Positions 1-6,034 of a stretch of 13,758 nucleotides of DNA are shown in pieces. A program made the position numbers and the translations under genes. The DNA comes from Pseudomonas sp. (GTDB lineage Bacteria; Pseudomonadota; Gammaproteobacteria; Pseudomonadales; Pseudomonadaceae). Position 1 is the stretch's first letter; each line of letters starts with the position of its first letter. The DNA lies in assembly GCA_030654635.1 (NCBI GenBank), contig JAURXE010000389.1, positions 1-13,758 of the forward strand, read 5' to 3'. The notes beneath the pieces are model-generated. The model did no database searches. It saw only the letters and a list, made by a program, of their open reading frames with translations, and was not told where the DNA came from.

Positions 1-707
1 ATCACCATCGAGGCCATCAGGTAGTGCTGCGAGCGCAGGGCAATCTTGCGCTGGATACCCATCTTGCCTAGAGCCAAATCCACCAGGCCAAGGCCACTGC
101 GGCGGCTGGAAATGTGGATATGGGTCAGCGACAGGTATTCATCTAGGCTGAGTTTGTCTTTGGCCAGCGGGTGGCCGCGGCGCATGGTGCACACGTAGCG
201 GTCTTCAAACAGCTTGACGTGGCGCACCTGTAAGTCGGTATTCAGCGGTGCATCGACGGCAAAGTCGATGCGCCCGGCCGCCAGCTCCTTGGTGGTCTCG
301 CGGCGGCGGGCCAGAAAGCTTTCGATCTGCACTGCTGGCGCTTGTCGGCGCAGGCGTTGAAACAGCGGCGGCAGCAGCACCGCTTCGACCAGGTCGGTCA
401 TGCTGATACGGAAGGTTTTATTGGCTTCCAGCGGATTGAAAATCCGGCTTTCCTGTACCGACACCCGCAGCAATTGCAGGGCGTTACGCACCGAACCAAT
501 GATGTTCTGCGCCATCGGTGTCGGCACCATGCCTTGGGCGGTGCGCACAAACAGCGGGTCGTTGAAGGTCTCACGCAAGCGCGACAGGGCGTTGGACACC
601 GCAGGCTGAGTGATGCCGACTATCTGCCCAGCCCGGGTCAGGTTGGCCTCGGTGTAGATGGCATCGAAGACGATAAACAGGTTCAGATCGACTTTGCTCA
701 GATTCAT
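1..707 (-). CDS. LysR-family transcriptional regulator (C-terminus cut by window edge)
   Basis: The minus strand reads open from an ATG at 707 to the left edge, giving 235 codons plus two bases, so the C-terminal part lies outside the window. The N-terminus MNLSKVDLNLFIVFDAIY is followed at residues 21-46 by the winged helix-turn-helix typical of LysR regulators (ANLTRAGQIVGITQPAVSNA, then LSRLRETF). Residues 50-62, with DPLFVRTAQGMVP, form the usual wing. The part from about residue 93 on resembles the periplasmic-binding-like effector domain. AGGAG at 718-722 (read on the minus strand), 10 nt before the ATG, supports this start. The gene is divergent from an acyl-CoA dehydrogenase, the classic arrangement in which a LysR protein controls its neighbour and itself. 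I infer control by an acyl-CoA or related carboxylic compound, but nothing in the sequence identifies the ligand. Confidence 0.93.
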   Translation of the reverse strand, partial: MNLSKVDLNLFIVFDAIYTEANLTRAGQIVGITQPAVSNALSRLRETFNDPLFVRTAQGMVPTPMAQNIIGSVRNALQLLRVSVQESRIFNPLEANKTFRISMTDLVEAVLLPPLFQRLRRQAPAVQIESFLARRRETTKELAAGRIDFAVDAPLNTDLQVRHVKLFEDRYVCTMRRGHPLAKDKLSLDEYLSLTHIHISSRRSGLGLVDLALGKMGIQRKIALRSQHYLMASMV

Positions 708-737
708 GTCCAAACAACTCCTGAAGTGCGCGTGCAA

Positions 738-770
738 GCCATAACTGCATATGGCTTATGAATGTTCATA
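738..770. promoter_or_regulatory. Probable LysR operator between divergent genes
   Basis: Three overlapping inverted repeats lie here. GCCATA-N6-TATGGC spans 738-755. CATAA-N11-TTATG spans 740-760 and has the spacing of a LysR T-N11-A box. TATGAA-TG-TTCATA, a 14-bp palindrome, spans 757-770. A pair of adjoining dyads is what a LysR tetramer normally contacts (recognition site plus activation site). The elements are 31-50 bp upstream of the regulator's start and about 90-120 bp upstream of the acyl-CoA dehydrogenase start. No convincing -35/-10 pair was found for the dehydrogenase, which fits an activator-dependent promoter. Assignment to this regulator is inference. Confidence 0.5.
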
Positions 771-856
771 CACAGTGAAAATAGGTTAGATAAATCTTAA
801 ACGCTGTTCTAGCATTCTTACCAGCTCAATTATTTCCCTCAGCCAAAGGTGCTCCC

Positions 857-2065
857 ATGGATTTCGCCTACTCCCCCAAGGTTCAGCAATTGCGTGAACG
901 CGTCACCGCGTTTATGGACGCTTACGTCTATCCGGCCGAGTCGGTGTTCGAGCAGCAGGTCGCCACTGGTGACCGCTGGCAGCCAACCGCAATTATGGAA
1001 GAGCTGAAAGCTCGCGCTAAAGCCGAAGGCCTGTGGAACCTGTTTCTGCCGGATTCGGAGCAGGGCTTTGGCCTGACCAATCTGGAATACGCACCGCTGG
1101 CCGAGATCATGGGCCGCTCCTTGCTGGGTCCCGAGCCCTTTAACTGCTCGGCGCCGGACACCGGCAACATGGAAGTGCTGGTCCGCTACGCCAACGAAGA
1201 ACAGAAGAAGCAATGGCTGGAACCGCTGTTGCGCGGTGAAATTCGCTCGGCATTCGCCATGACCGAACCGGGCGTGGCCTCATCGGATGCCACCAATATG
1301 CAAGCCCGCGCCGTGCGTGAAGGCGATGAGTGGGTAATCAATGGCAGCAAGTGGTGGACCTCCGGCGCCTGCGATCCACGCTGCAAGATCATGATCTTCA
1401 TGGGCCTGACCAACCCGGACGCGCCACGCCACCAGCAGCACTCGATGATCCTAGTGCCGACCGATGCGCCAGGGGTGAAAATCGTCCGCCCGCTGCCGGT
1501 GTTCGGCTATGACGATGCGCCCCACGGCCACGCCGAAGTACTGTTCGAAAACGTCCGTGTACCTTACGAAAGCGTTTTGCTGGGCGAGGGCCGTGGTTTT
1601 GAGATTGCCCAGGGTCGCCTTGGCCCAGGCCGGATTCACCACTGCATGCGCTCCATCGGCATGGCCGAGCGGGCACTGGAGCTGATGTGCAAACGCGCCG
1701 TCAGCCGTACTGCCTTTGGCAAACCCTTGGCTCGCCTGGGCGGCAATATCGACAAGATTGCCGACTCGCGCACCGAGATCAACATGGCGCGGCTGCTGAC
1801 CCTGAATGCCGCCTTTATGATGGACACCGTGGGCAACAAAATCGCTGCCAGCGAAATTGCCCAGATCAAGGTGGTGGCACCTAACGTGGCCTTGCAGGTG
1901 ATCGACCGGGCGATCCAGATCCACGGCGGCGCCGGGGTTTCCAACGACTTCCCATTGGCCTATATGTACGCCATGCAACGCACCCTGCGCCTGGCCGACG
2001 GCCCGGACGAAGTGCACCGGATGGCGATTGGTAAATTTGAAATCGGTAAATACATGGCGCGTTAA
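857..2065 (+). CDS. Acyl-CoA dehydrogenase family protein (ACAD10/11-like)
   Basis: This 402-residue protein has the length and domain order of acyl-CoA dehydrogenases, FAD enzymes that make the alpha-beta double bond in acyl-CoA. Residues 1-130 form the N-terminal helical domain. The middle beta domain holds [16 protein letters not shown] at about 133-148 (the flavin/substrate signature) and [13 protein letters not shown] after it. The C-terminal helical domain holds RTAFGKPL and [16 protein letters not shown]. In the segment [10 protein letters not shown] the residue aligned with the catalytic Glu of medium-chain enzymes is Asp381; from memory, Asp is usual in the ACAD10/11-like subgroup. 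AAAGGTG six bases before the ATG supports the start. The gene stands alone between a divergent LysR regulator and a strong terminator. Chain-length preference and substrate cannot be read from the sequence. Confidence 0.93.
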   Translation: MDFAYSPKVQQLRERVTAFMDAYVYPAESVFEQQVATGDRWQPTAIMEELKARAKAEGLWNLFLPDSEQGFGLTNLEYAPLAEIMGRSLLGPEPFNCSAPDTGNMEVLVRYANEEQKKQWLEPLLRGEIRSAFAMTEPGVASSDATNMQARAVREGDEWVINGSKWWTSGACDPRCKIMIFMGLTNPDAPRHQQHSMILVPTDAPGVKIVRPLPVFGYDDAPHGHAEVLFENVRVPYESVLLGEGRGFEIAQGRLGPGRIHHCMRSIGMAERALELMCKRAVSRTAFGKPLARLGGNIDKIADSRTEINMARLLTLNAAFMMDTVGNKIAASEIAQIKVVAPNVALQVIDRAIQIHGGAGVSNDFPLAYMYAMQRTLRLADGPDEVHRMAIGKFEIGKYMAR

Positions 2066-2086
2066 TCCGCCTGTAAGCCCACTGCT

Positions 2087-2126
2087 AAAAAGCCGAGGCC
2101 CGCTATATGCGGGCCTCGGCTTTTTT
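2087..2126. terminator. Bidirectional Rho-independent terminator
   Basis: A perfect 12-bp GC-rich stem (2092-2103 with 2109-2120) encloses the 5-base loop TATAT. It is followed by six T's (2121-2126) on the plus strand and preceded by five A's (2087-2091), so it also gives a T-tract on the minus strand. It sits between two convergent genes, 22 bp past the dehydrogenase stop and 18 bp past the stop of the minus-strand gene, and can end both transcripts. Confidence 0.93.
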
Positions 2127-2143
2127 ATGGCAGCTGGTGTGGG

Positions 2144-3526
2144 CTAGTAAACCCATACCTCAACCCGGCGGTTTTTGATGCGGCCTTCGTCGCCTTGGTT
2201 GTTGGCGACCGGCAACTCTGCGCCAAAGCCGATGATTTTATCGATGATCACCTGGCCTTTGCTCAGTTCACGGCGGACCACTTGGGCGCGCCATTTGGAC
2301 AAAATCAGCGCATGGGCCTCATCGACCTTGGGGTCGCCAAAACCAACCAACACCACCTTATGTTGGGTTTTCTGCTGTTTATCCAGATATTCAAGCACCC
2401 GCTCGACGTCGCGCAGGGCCTTGTTGTCCAGGTTAGCGCTGCCTTGCTGGAAGCGAAAATTAACACTCAGGCGCTGCGCCTGCTGGGTCAGTTCGTGGTA
2501 GATCGGTGGCATGCTGGCGCTAGGAATAACGCTAACGGCGCTGACTGTCTGGGGCACGAAGCCGACTTTCTCGACCAATGCCTGGCCTTTTTCACTGTGG
2601 GCGAACTGCACCAAGGCTTGCACCCAGGGGTTGTTGGCGTTGGGCGCGTTGTAAAAAAACAAGCGGCGCGACAGCGGATAGTCTTCGGTCGCCACCAGAG
2701 TGGCGGTCGGTAGCATCGGCCGCGATTGGCCATCGGTGACCGCCAGGGCCTTGGCTTGGCGAATGTACGGCAGCCCGATAAAGCCGATGCCTTGCGGGTC
2801 TTGGCTGACCGCGTCGGACAATTGCTCGCTGGACTCGAAGCGCTGGCTGCTGGTCGCTAAGGTCTTGCCGTTAGCTGTCAGCACCAACTCCTTGAAGGTA
2901 TCGAAGGTGCCGGAGTTATCGTCGCGGGCATACAAATGAATAGGCCCGCCGCTGCCGCCGAGTTCCTCCCAGGTTTTAATCTCACCGCTAAACACCTGGG
3001 CGATCTGGCTGGTGGTGAGGCTGGCCAGCGGGTTTTGCTGGTTAAGAATCACGGCCAAACCGTCAATGGCGATGATGTGTTCGGCGGCGGCGCTGTGAAA
3101 GTCGCCCATAGCCGACAGGCTTTGAGCCTCGGCGGCTTTAATTGGTCGAGAGCTGGCGCCGAGCTGCGCGCTGGCATCTTTCAAGGCCACAAAGGCGGTG
3201 CCTGAACCGTGGGCCGCAACCTCGATGAATACCCGCTGTTTGGCGGTGTTAACGCCCGACACGCGCTGTTCATTGGCGAGCTTGTCGGCCTCGATGCGCA
3301 CATCCTTAAACCCTTGTTCTTCCAGCAAACCCTTAACCAGCGCCGGCCCAAGGCGGGCGCCTATGGTGTTGGAACCTTGGATCTGTAACGCCGGCTGGCC
3401 TTCGGGCGGCAAGGGCAGGGCAGCGAACACCCGCCAAGGCAGGGCGTAGCAAAGAAAGCCAAGAATCAACCAGCCGCTGGTGCGGCCCCAGGTGTCGTTA
3501 TCAGTGGTAGACGGGTTGCGCAGCAT
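2144..3526 (-). CDS. Exported PstS-like phosphate-binding protein fused to a C-terminal OmpA domain
   Basis: The product is about 460 residues. A hydrophobic signal segment (GWLILGFLCYALP, then VFA-ALP, a likely cleavage site) is followed by a type-2 periplasmic binding domain of the PstS family. That domain has an early GSNTIG, then GASSRPIK, and ARDDNSGTFDTF, which resembles the phosphate-contacting loop of PstS. The last ~110 residues form an OmpA-like peptidoglycan-binding domain with GFGD, LSKWRA and NRRVEVWVY. The Asp of GFGD (398) and the Arg of SKWRA (413) are 15 residues apart, as in domains that bind diaminopimelate. The protein is thus probably periplasmic or outer-membrane-associated and held to the wall. 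I chose the ATG at 3526 because AAGGTG lies just ahead of it. A GTG four codons upstream (3538) keeps the frame but has no good ribosome site. No pst transporter genes are adjacent. A phosphate role is inferred from the fold, the loop and the upstream Pho-box-like repeats. Confidence 0.88.
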   Translation of the reverse strand: MLRNPSTTDNDTWGRTSGWLILGFLCYALPWRVFAALPLPPEGQPALQIQGSNTIGARLGPALVKGLLEEQGFKDVRIEADKLANEQRVSGVNTAKQRVFIEVAAHGSGTAFVALKDASAQLGASSRPIKAAEAQSLSAMGDFHSAAAEHIIAIDGLAVILNQQNPLASLTTSQIAQVFSGEIKTWEELGGSGGPIHLYARDDNSGTFDTFKELVLTANGKTLATSSQRFESSEQLSDAVSQDPQGIGFIGLPYIRQAKALAVTDGQSRPMLPTATLVATEDYPLSRRLFFYNAPNANNPWVQALVQFAHSEKGQALVEKVGFVPQTVSAVSVIPSASMPPIYHELTQQAQRLSVNFRFQQGSANLDNKALRDVERVLEYLDKQQKTQHKVVLVGFGDPKVDEAHALILSKWRAQVVRRELSKGQVIIDKIIGFGAELPVANNQGDEGRIKNRRVEVWVY

Positions 3527-3567
3527 GCGGGCATGCACCTTAGGTTAGGGAGGAACGTGCTGCGCAG

Positions 3568-3599
3568 ATTAAGTCAGATAGATTACCGAAAGATGACAG
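3568..3599 (-). promoter_or_regulatory. Pho-box-like heptamer repeats and candidate -10 for the PstS-like/OmpA gene
   Basis: Reading the minus strand from 3599, CTGTCAT (identical to the Pho-box half-site) is followed after CTTT by CGGTAAT (5 of 7 matches). After CTAT comes CTGACTT (5 of 7). The three heptamers therefore recur at exactly 11 bp, the spacing PhoB dimers recognise. CTTAAT at 3573-3568 starts 8 bp past the second heptamer and could serve as the -10, with the Pho box in place of the -35. The array ends 45 bp before the chosen start codon. The match is by eye; PhoB binding is inferred. Confidence 0.55.
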
Positions 3600-3600
3600 C

Positions 3601-3639
3601 GCCTGGCCGGTGATGGCTCTAATACGGGCTTTGCCAGGC
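3601..3639 (-). terminator. Weak hairpin after xthA
   Basis: GCCTGGC (3601-3607) and GCCAGGC (3633-3639) can form a 7-bp stem around a 25-base loop, beginning 5 bases past the xthA stop on the minus strand. No run of T's follows, so it is at best a poor intrinsic terminator. It could separate xthA from the downstream binding-protein gene, which has its own apparent promoter. Confidence 0.25.
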
Positions 3640-3644
3640 TGTGG

Positions 3645-4457
3645 TTAGCTCAGCTGCAGCCAGATAGGGGCGTGGTCCGAGGGTTTCTCCATGCCGCGCA
3701 GTTCGTAGTCGATGCCGGCTGCCTGCAGGCGATTTTGCAGCGCCGTGCTGGCCAGGATTACATCGATGCGCAGGCCTCGTTTGGGTTGATCCTCAAAACC
3801 ACGGCTGCGGTAATCAAACCAGCTGAAACAGTCATTCACCTGGGGGTAGAGTTGCCGGTAGCTGTCGTGCAGGCCCCAGTCTTTCAAACGCTGCAGCCAT
3901 TCACGCTCCTCGGGCAGGAAGCTGCACTTGCCGGTTTTCAACCAGCGCTTGGCATTCTCCGGGCCAATGCCGATGTCGCAATCTTGCGGGGAGATATTAA
4001 TGTCGCCCATCACGATCAGCGGTTGGGTTGGCTGGAACTGGCCTTCGAGCAGCGCTTGCAGGTCGGCGTAAAACTGCGCTTTGGCTGGGAACTTGGTTGG
4101 GTGGTCACGGCTTTCGCCCTGGGGAAAGTAGCCATTCATGATGGTAATGGGCTGGCCATTGGCATCGGCGAAGGTGCCCCAGATAAACCGGCGCTGGGAC
4201 TCTTCATTATCATCGGCAAAGCCTTTATGCAGGCTCAAGGGCGCCTGGCGTGACAACAAGGCGACGCCGTAGTGACCTTTTTGTCCGTGGTAATGCACCT
4301 GATAGCCGAGGGCTTCGACCATTTCCAGGGGGAACTGCTCATCGCTGACTTTGGTTTCCTGCAGACCTATTACATCGGGTTGGTGCTTGTCGATCAGCGC
4401 CGCCAATTGATGGGGGCGGGCGCGCAGGCCGTTGATATTGAACGAAACAATCTTCAT
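3645..4457 (-). CDS. xthA: Exodeoxyribonuclease III
   Basis: This 270-residue protein matches E. coli Exo III closely along its whole length ([63 protein letters not shown]). It is the Mg2+-dependent AP endonuclease and 3'-5' exonuclease/3'-phosphatase of base excision repair, acting in the cytoplasm. All catalytic positions are present: Asn7, Glu34 (LQETK), Tyr110, Asp152 and Asn154 (MGDINIS), Asp232 (RIDV), and the Asp261-His262 pair near the C-terminus. GAGGA nine bases before the ATG supports the start. It is divergent from a GNAT gene across a 145-bp gap. The downstream binding-protein gene on the same strand is 118 bp away with its own apparent promoter, so xthA is probably monocistronic. 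Confidence 0.97.
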   Translation of the reverse strand: MKIVSFNINGLRARPHQLAALIDKHQPDVIGLQETKVSDEQFPLEMVEALGYQVHYHGQKGHYGVALLSRQAPLSLHKGFADDNEESQRRFIWGTFADANGQPITIMNGYFPQGESRDHPTKFPAKAQFYADLQALLEGQFQPTQPLIVMGDINISPQDCDIGIGPENAKRWLKTGKCSFLPEEREWLQRLKDWGLHDSYRQLYPQVNDCFSWFDYRSRGFEDQPKRGLRIDVILASTALQNRLQAAGIDYELRGMEKPSDHAPIWLQLS

Positions 4458-4488
4458 GGGCGACGGTCCTCGGGGTTCGGCTGGCGTG

Positions 4489-4557
4489 GCTGCGATGCTA
4501 GCCGATCTGCTCTGCGCTCGGCCAGTTATCTGGCAGCCACACAGCTGCGGTGCTAAC
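4489..4557. repeat. Imperfect 14-bp direct repeat in the xthA/GNAT gap
   Basis: GCTGCGATGCTAGC at 4489-4502 recurs as GCTGCGGTGCTAAC at 4544-4557, with 12 of 14 bases identical and 55 bp from start to start. The pair flanks the palindrome at 4521-4534. Function unknown; a binding-site pair is one possibility. Confidence 0.3.
4521..4534. promoter_or_regulatory. Small palindrome in the xthA/GNAT divergent gap
   Basis: GCCAG-TTAT-CTGGC is a perfect 5+4+5 inverted repeat near the middle of the 145-bp gap between the divergent xthA and acetyltransferase genes. It could be an operator shared by both promoters or a chance dyad. No clear sigma-70 promoter was recognised in this gap on either strand. 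Confidence 0.25.
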
Positions 4558-4602
4558 GTGCCAGAACAGACCCATAAACCAAAAGATAGAAGAGGTCAGC
4601 GC

Positions 4603-5244
4603 ATGCCCACATCGCCCGTTGAAGTTCGAATGCTCGACAGCGGTTACGCCCGCGAGGCGCGTTCCTTGCTGTATCACGCCTATCGCCACGAACCGACTTT
4701 TGCCTACTTGTTTGAAGCCCAGCGCGCCGGTTACGACCAGCGTGTGCGCGCCACGGTGCGTGAGTTGGTGCAGCGGCACTTTGCTGAGGAGCTGCCGGCG
4801 ATTGGTTTGCTGATTGATGATCGCCTGGCGGGGATAGTGCTGGTGGCACCGCCCATGCGCCGGCTGGAGGTTACTGAAAGCTGGAGCTGGCGCCTGCGCA
4901 TGTTACTCAGCGCAGGCTTTCGCGGTACGCGCCGCTACCTGGACTATCACGCGGCGGTGGCGGCTTGTTTACCCGATGGACCGCATCATTTATTGCCGCT
5001 GATGGGCGTGCATCCCGAGTTCCAGGGCCAGCATCTCGGTGAGCAACTGCTGGCGGCGCTGCACGACTGGTGCGCGCAAGACCCCAACTCACAAGGCATA
5101 GTGCTGGATACCGGTAATAGCCGTTATCTGGAGTTCTATCAGCGTCACGGCTACCGCAAGATCGGCGAGGTGGCCGTCGGGCCTATCGTTGAGCATGTGT
5201 TGTTTCACCCAACCCCGCAGGTGTTGGCGAAAGCGAGTGCCTAA
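4603..5244 (+). CDS. GNAT-family N-acetyltransferase
   Basis: This 213-residue protein has a GNAT acyl-CoA-binding core in its C-terminal half. LLPLMGVHPEFQGQHLGEQLL (residues 130-150) is strand beta-4 with the pyrophosphate loop, GIVLDTGNSRYLEFYQRHGY (165-184) is motif B, and the strand ending in GEVAVGP completes the fold. In the loop the usual QxxGxG pattern reads QGQHLG, with His where Gly is expected. The N-terminal ~120 residues are less typical and probably form the acceptor site. The ATG at 4603 is chosen because AGAGGT lies just upstream. The frame stays open to an ATG at 4432, but that start would run into the divergent xthA gene and adds residues that do not look like GNAT sequence. 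The acceptor substrate cannot be predicted. Confidence 0.85.
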   Translation: MPTSPVEVRMLDSGYAREARSLLYHAYRHEPTFAYLFEAQRAGYDQRVRATVRELVQRHFAEELPAIGLLIDDRLAGIVLVAPPMRRLEVTESWSWRLRMLLSAGFRGTRRYLDYHAAVAACLPDGPHHLLPLMGVHPEFQGQHLGEQLLAALHDWCAQDPNSQGIVLDTGNSRYLEFYQRHGYRKIGEVAVGPIVEHVLFHPTPQVLAKASA

Positions 5245-5275
5245 AAAGCATTATTCAAGGCGTTATGGAGGCATC

Positions 5276-5313
5276 ATTTTGTCACCCATAAAACCTGACT
5301 TTGACGACAAAAT
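5276..5313. promoter_or_regulatory. Inverted repeat upstream of tpx
   Basis: ATTTTGTC (5276-5283) and GACAAAAT (5306-5313) form a perfect 8-bp inverted repeat with a 22-bp spacer, about 55-95 bp upstream of the tpx start codon. A smaller dyad, GGCGT-N8-ACGCC (5322-5339), follows and could fold in the leader RNA. No good sigma-70 promoter with standard spacing was found; TTGACG at 5301-5306 is a possible -35 without a matching -10. The position suggests regulation of tpx, but no regulator can be named. Confidence 0.3.
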
Positions 5314-5368
5314 TTAACCCGGGCGTGTTTTACTACGCCTTGTCCATTGACCCTTTAGAGGAACTTCC

Positions 5369-5869
5369 ATGTCTCAAGTAACCCTGCACGGCAACCCGGT
5401 TGAAGTGTCCGGCGCTTTTCCTCAGGCGGGTCAAACCGCCCCGGCCTTTACTCTGGTCGGCAGCGATTTGTCGGATATTGCGCTGAGCAAATTTGCCGGC
5501 AAACGCAAAGTGCTGAACATTTTTCCAAGTGTGGATACGCCAACCTGTGCCACGTCGGTGCGTAAATTCAATGCTGAAACCAGCACCCTGACCAACACCG
5601 TGGTGCTGTGCATTTCTGCTGACTTGCCGTTTGCCCAGTCGCGCTTTTGTGGCGCCGAAGGTCTGGTCAATGTGGTTAACCTGTCCACCATGCGCGGCGC
5701 CGCCTTTTTGCAGGACTACGGTGTGGCCATCGCCAGCGGCCCATTGGCCGGCGTTGCCGCCCGTGCTGTGGTGGTCCTGGATGAGAACGATCAAGTGCTG
5801 CACAGTGAGTTAGTCGCCGAAATTGGCAACGAACCCGACTACGCCGCCGCCACCGCCGTATTGCTGTAA
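5369..5869 (+). CDS. tpx: Thiol peroxidase (atypical 2-Cys peroxiredoxin)
   Basis: The 166-residue protein has the Tpx length and signature. The N-terminal [15 protein letters not shown] precedes a thioredoxin-fold core with [19 protein letters not shown], where Cys60 is the peroxidatic cysteine and Thr57 and Pro58 belong to the peroxiredoxin TPxC site. Cys94 in [16 protein letters not shown] is the resolving cysteine, which forms the intramolecular disulfide reduced by thioredoxin. Cys81 is an additional cysteine. The enzyme reduces hydrogen and organic peroxides; no signal peptide is visible, although Tpx of some bacteria has been reported in the periplasm. AGAGGAA just upstream of the ATG is a strong ribosome site. 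The gene is flanked by a 124-bp leader region and a downstream hairpin, so it is probably transcribed alone. Confidence 0.97.
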   Translation: MSQVTLHGNPVEVSGAFPQAGQTAPAFTLVGSDLSDIALSKFAGKRKVLNIFPSVDTPTCATSVRKFNAETSTLTNTVVLCISADLPFAQSRFCGAEGLVNVVNLSTMRGAAFLQDYGVAIASGPLAGVAARAVVVLDENDQVLHSELVAEIGNEPDYAAATAVLL

Positions 5870-5884
5870 GCCTGCACCGTTAGC

Positions 5885-5917
5885 CCAACGGCTCGCCTCG
5901 GCGGGCCGTTGGCGTTT
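5885..5917 (+). terminator. Probable terminator after tpx
   Basis: A 12-bp stem with one G-T wobble (5885-5896 with 5901-5912) closes on a CTCG tetraloop, 15 bases past the tpx stop. The tail CGTTTG has only three T's, so termination may be incomplete. The stem and position are good; the weak tail lowers confidence. Confidence 0.5.
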
Positions 5918-5980
5918 GAGGCTAAGTGCAACACCGCCGCAGAACTTGCCCCTTTTGCTGCGCTGCTCGCAATTTACAGT

Positions 5981-5998
5981 TTATGCCGCGTGGCATAA
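5981..5998. terminator. Hairpin in the tpx/amidase convergent gap
   Basis: TTATGCC and GGCATAA form a perfect 7-bp stem around the tetraloop GCGT, 36 bases past the amidase stop on the minus strand. No T-run follows on either strand. It may slow or stabilise the end of the amidase transcript; the role is uncertain. Confidence 0.25.
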
Positions 5999-6034
5999 GG
6001 CAGCGCATTTCCATGACCAAGCCCGGCGCTTCTT

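Noticed and set aside
342..761. A 139-codon plus-strand frame in the left region
   Set aside because: It is antisense to the LysR regulator, whose helix-turn-helix is unmistakable, and runs into the operator region.
1451..2017. A 188-codon minus-strand frame opposite the acyl-CoA dehydrogenase gene
   Set aside because: Shadow of conserved coding sequence with no family signature.
4432..4602. Upstream extension of the GNAT reading frame to an ATG at 4432
   Set aside because: It would overlap the divergent xthA start, adds 57 residues that do not look like GNAT sequence, and the ATG at 4603 has its own AGAGGT ribosome site.
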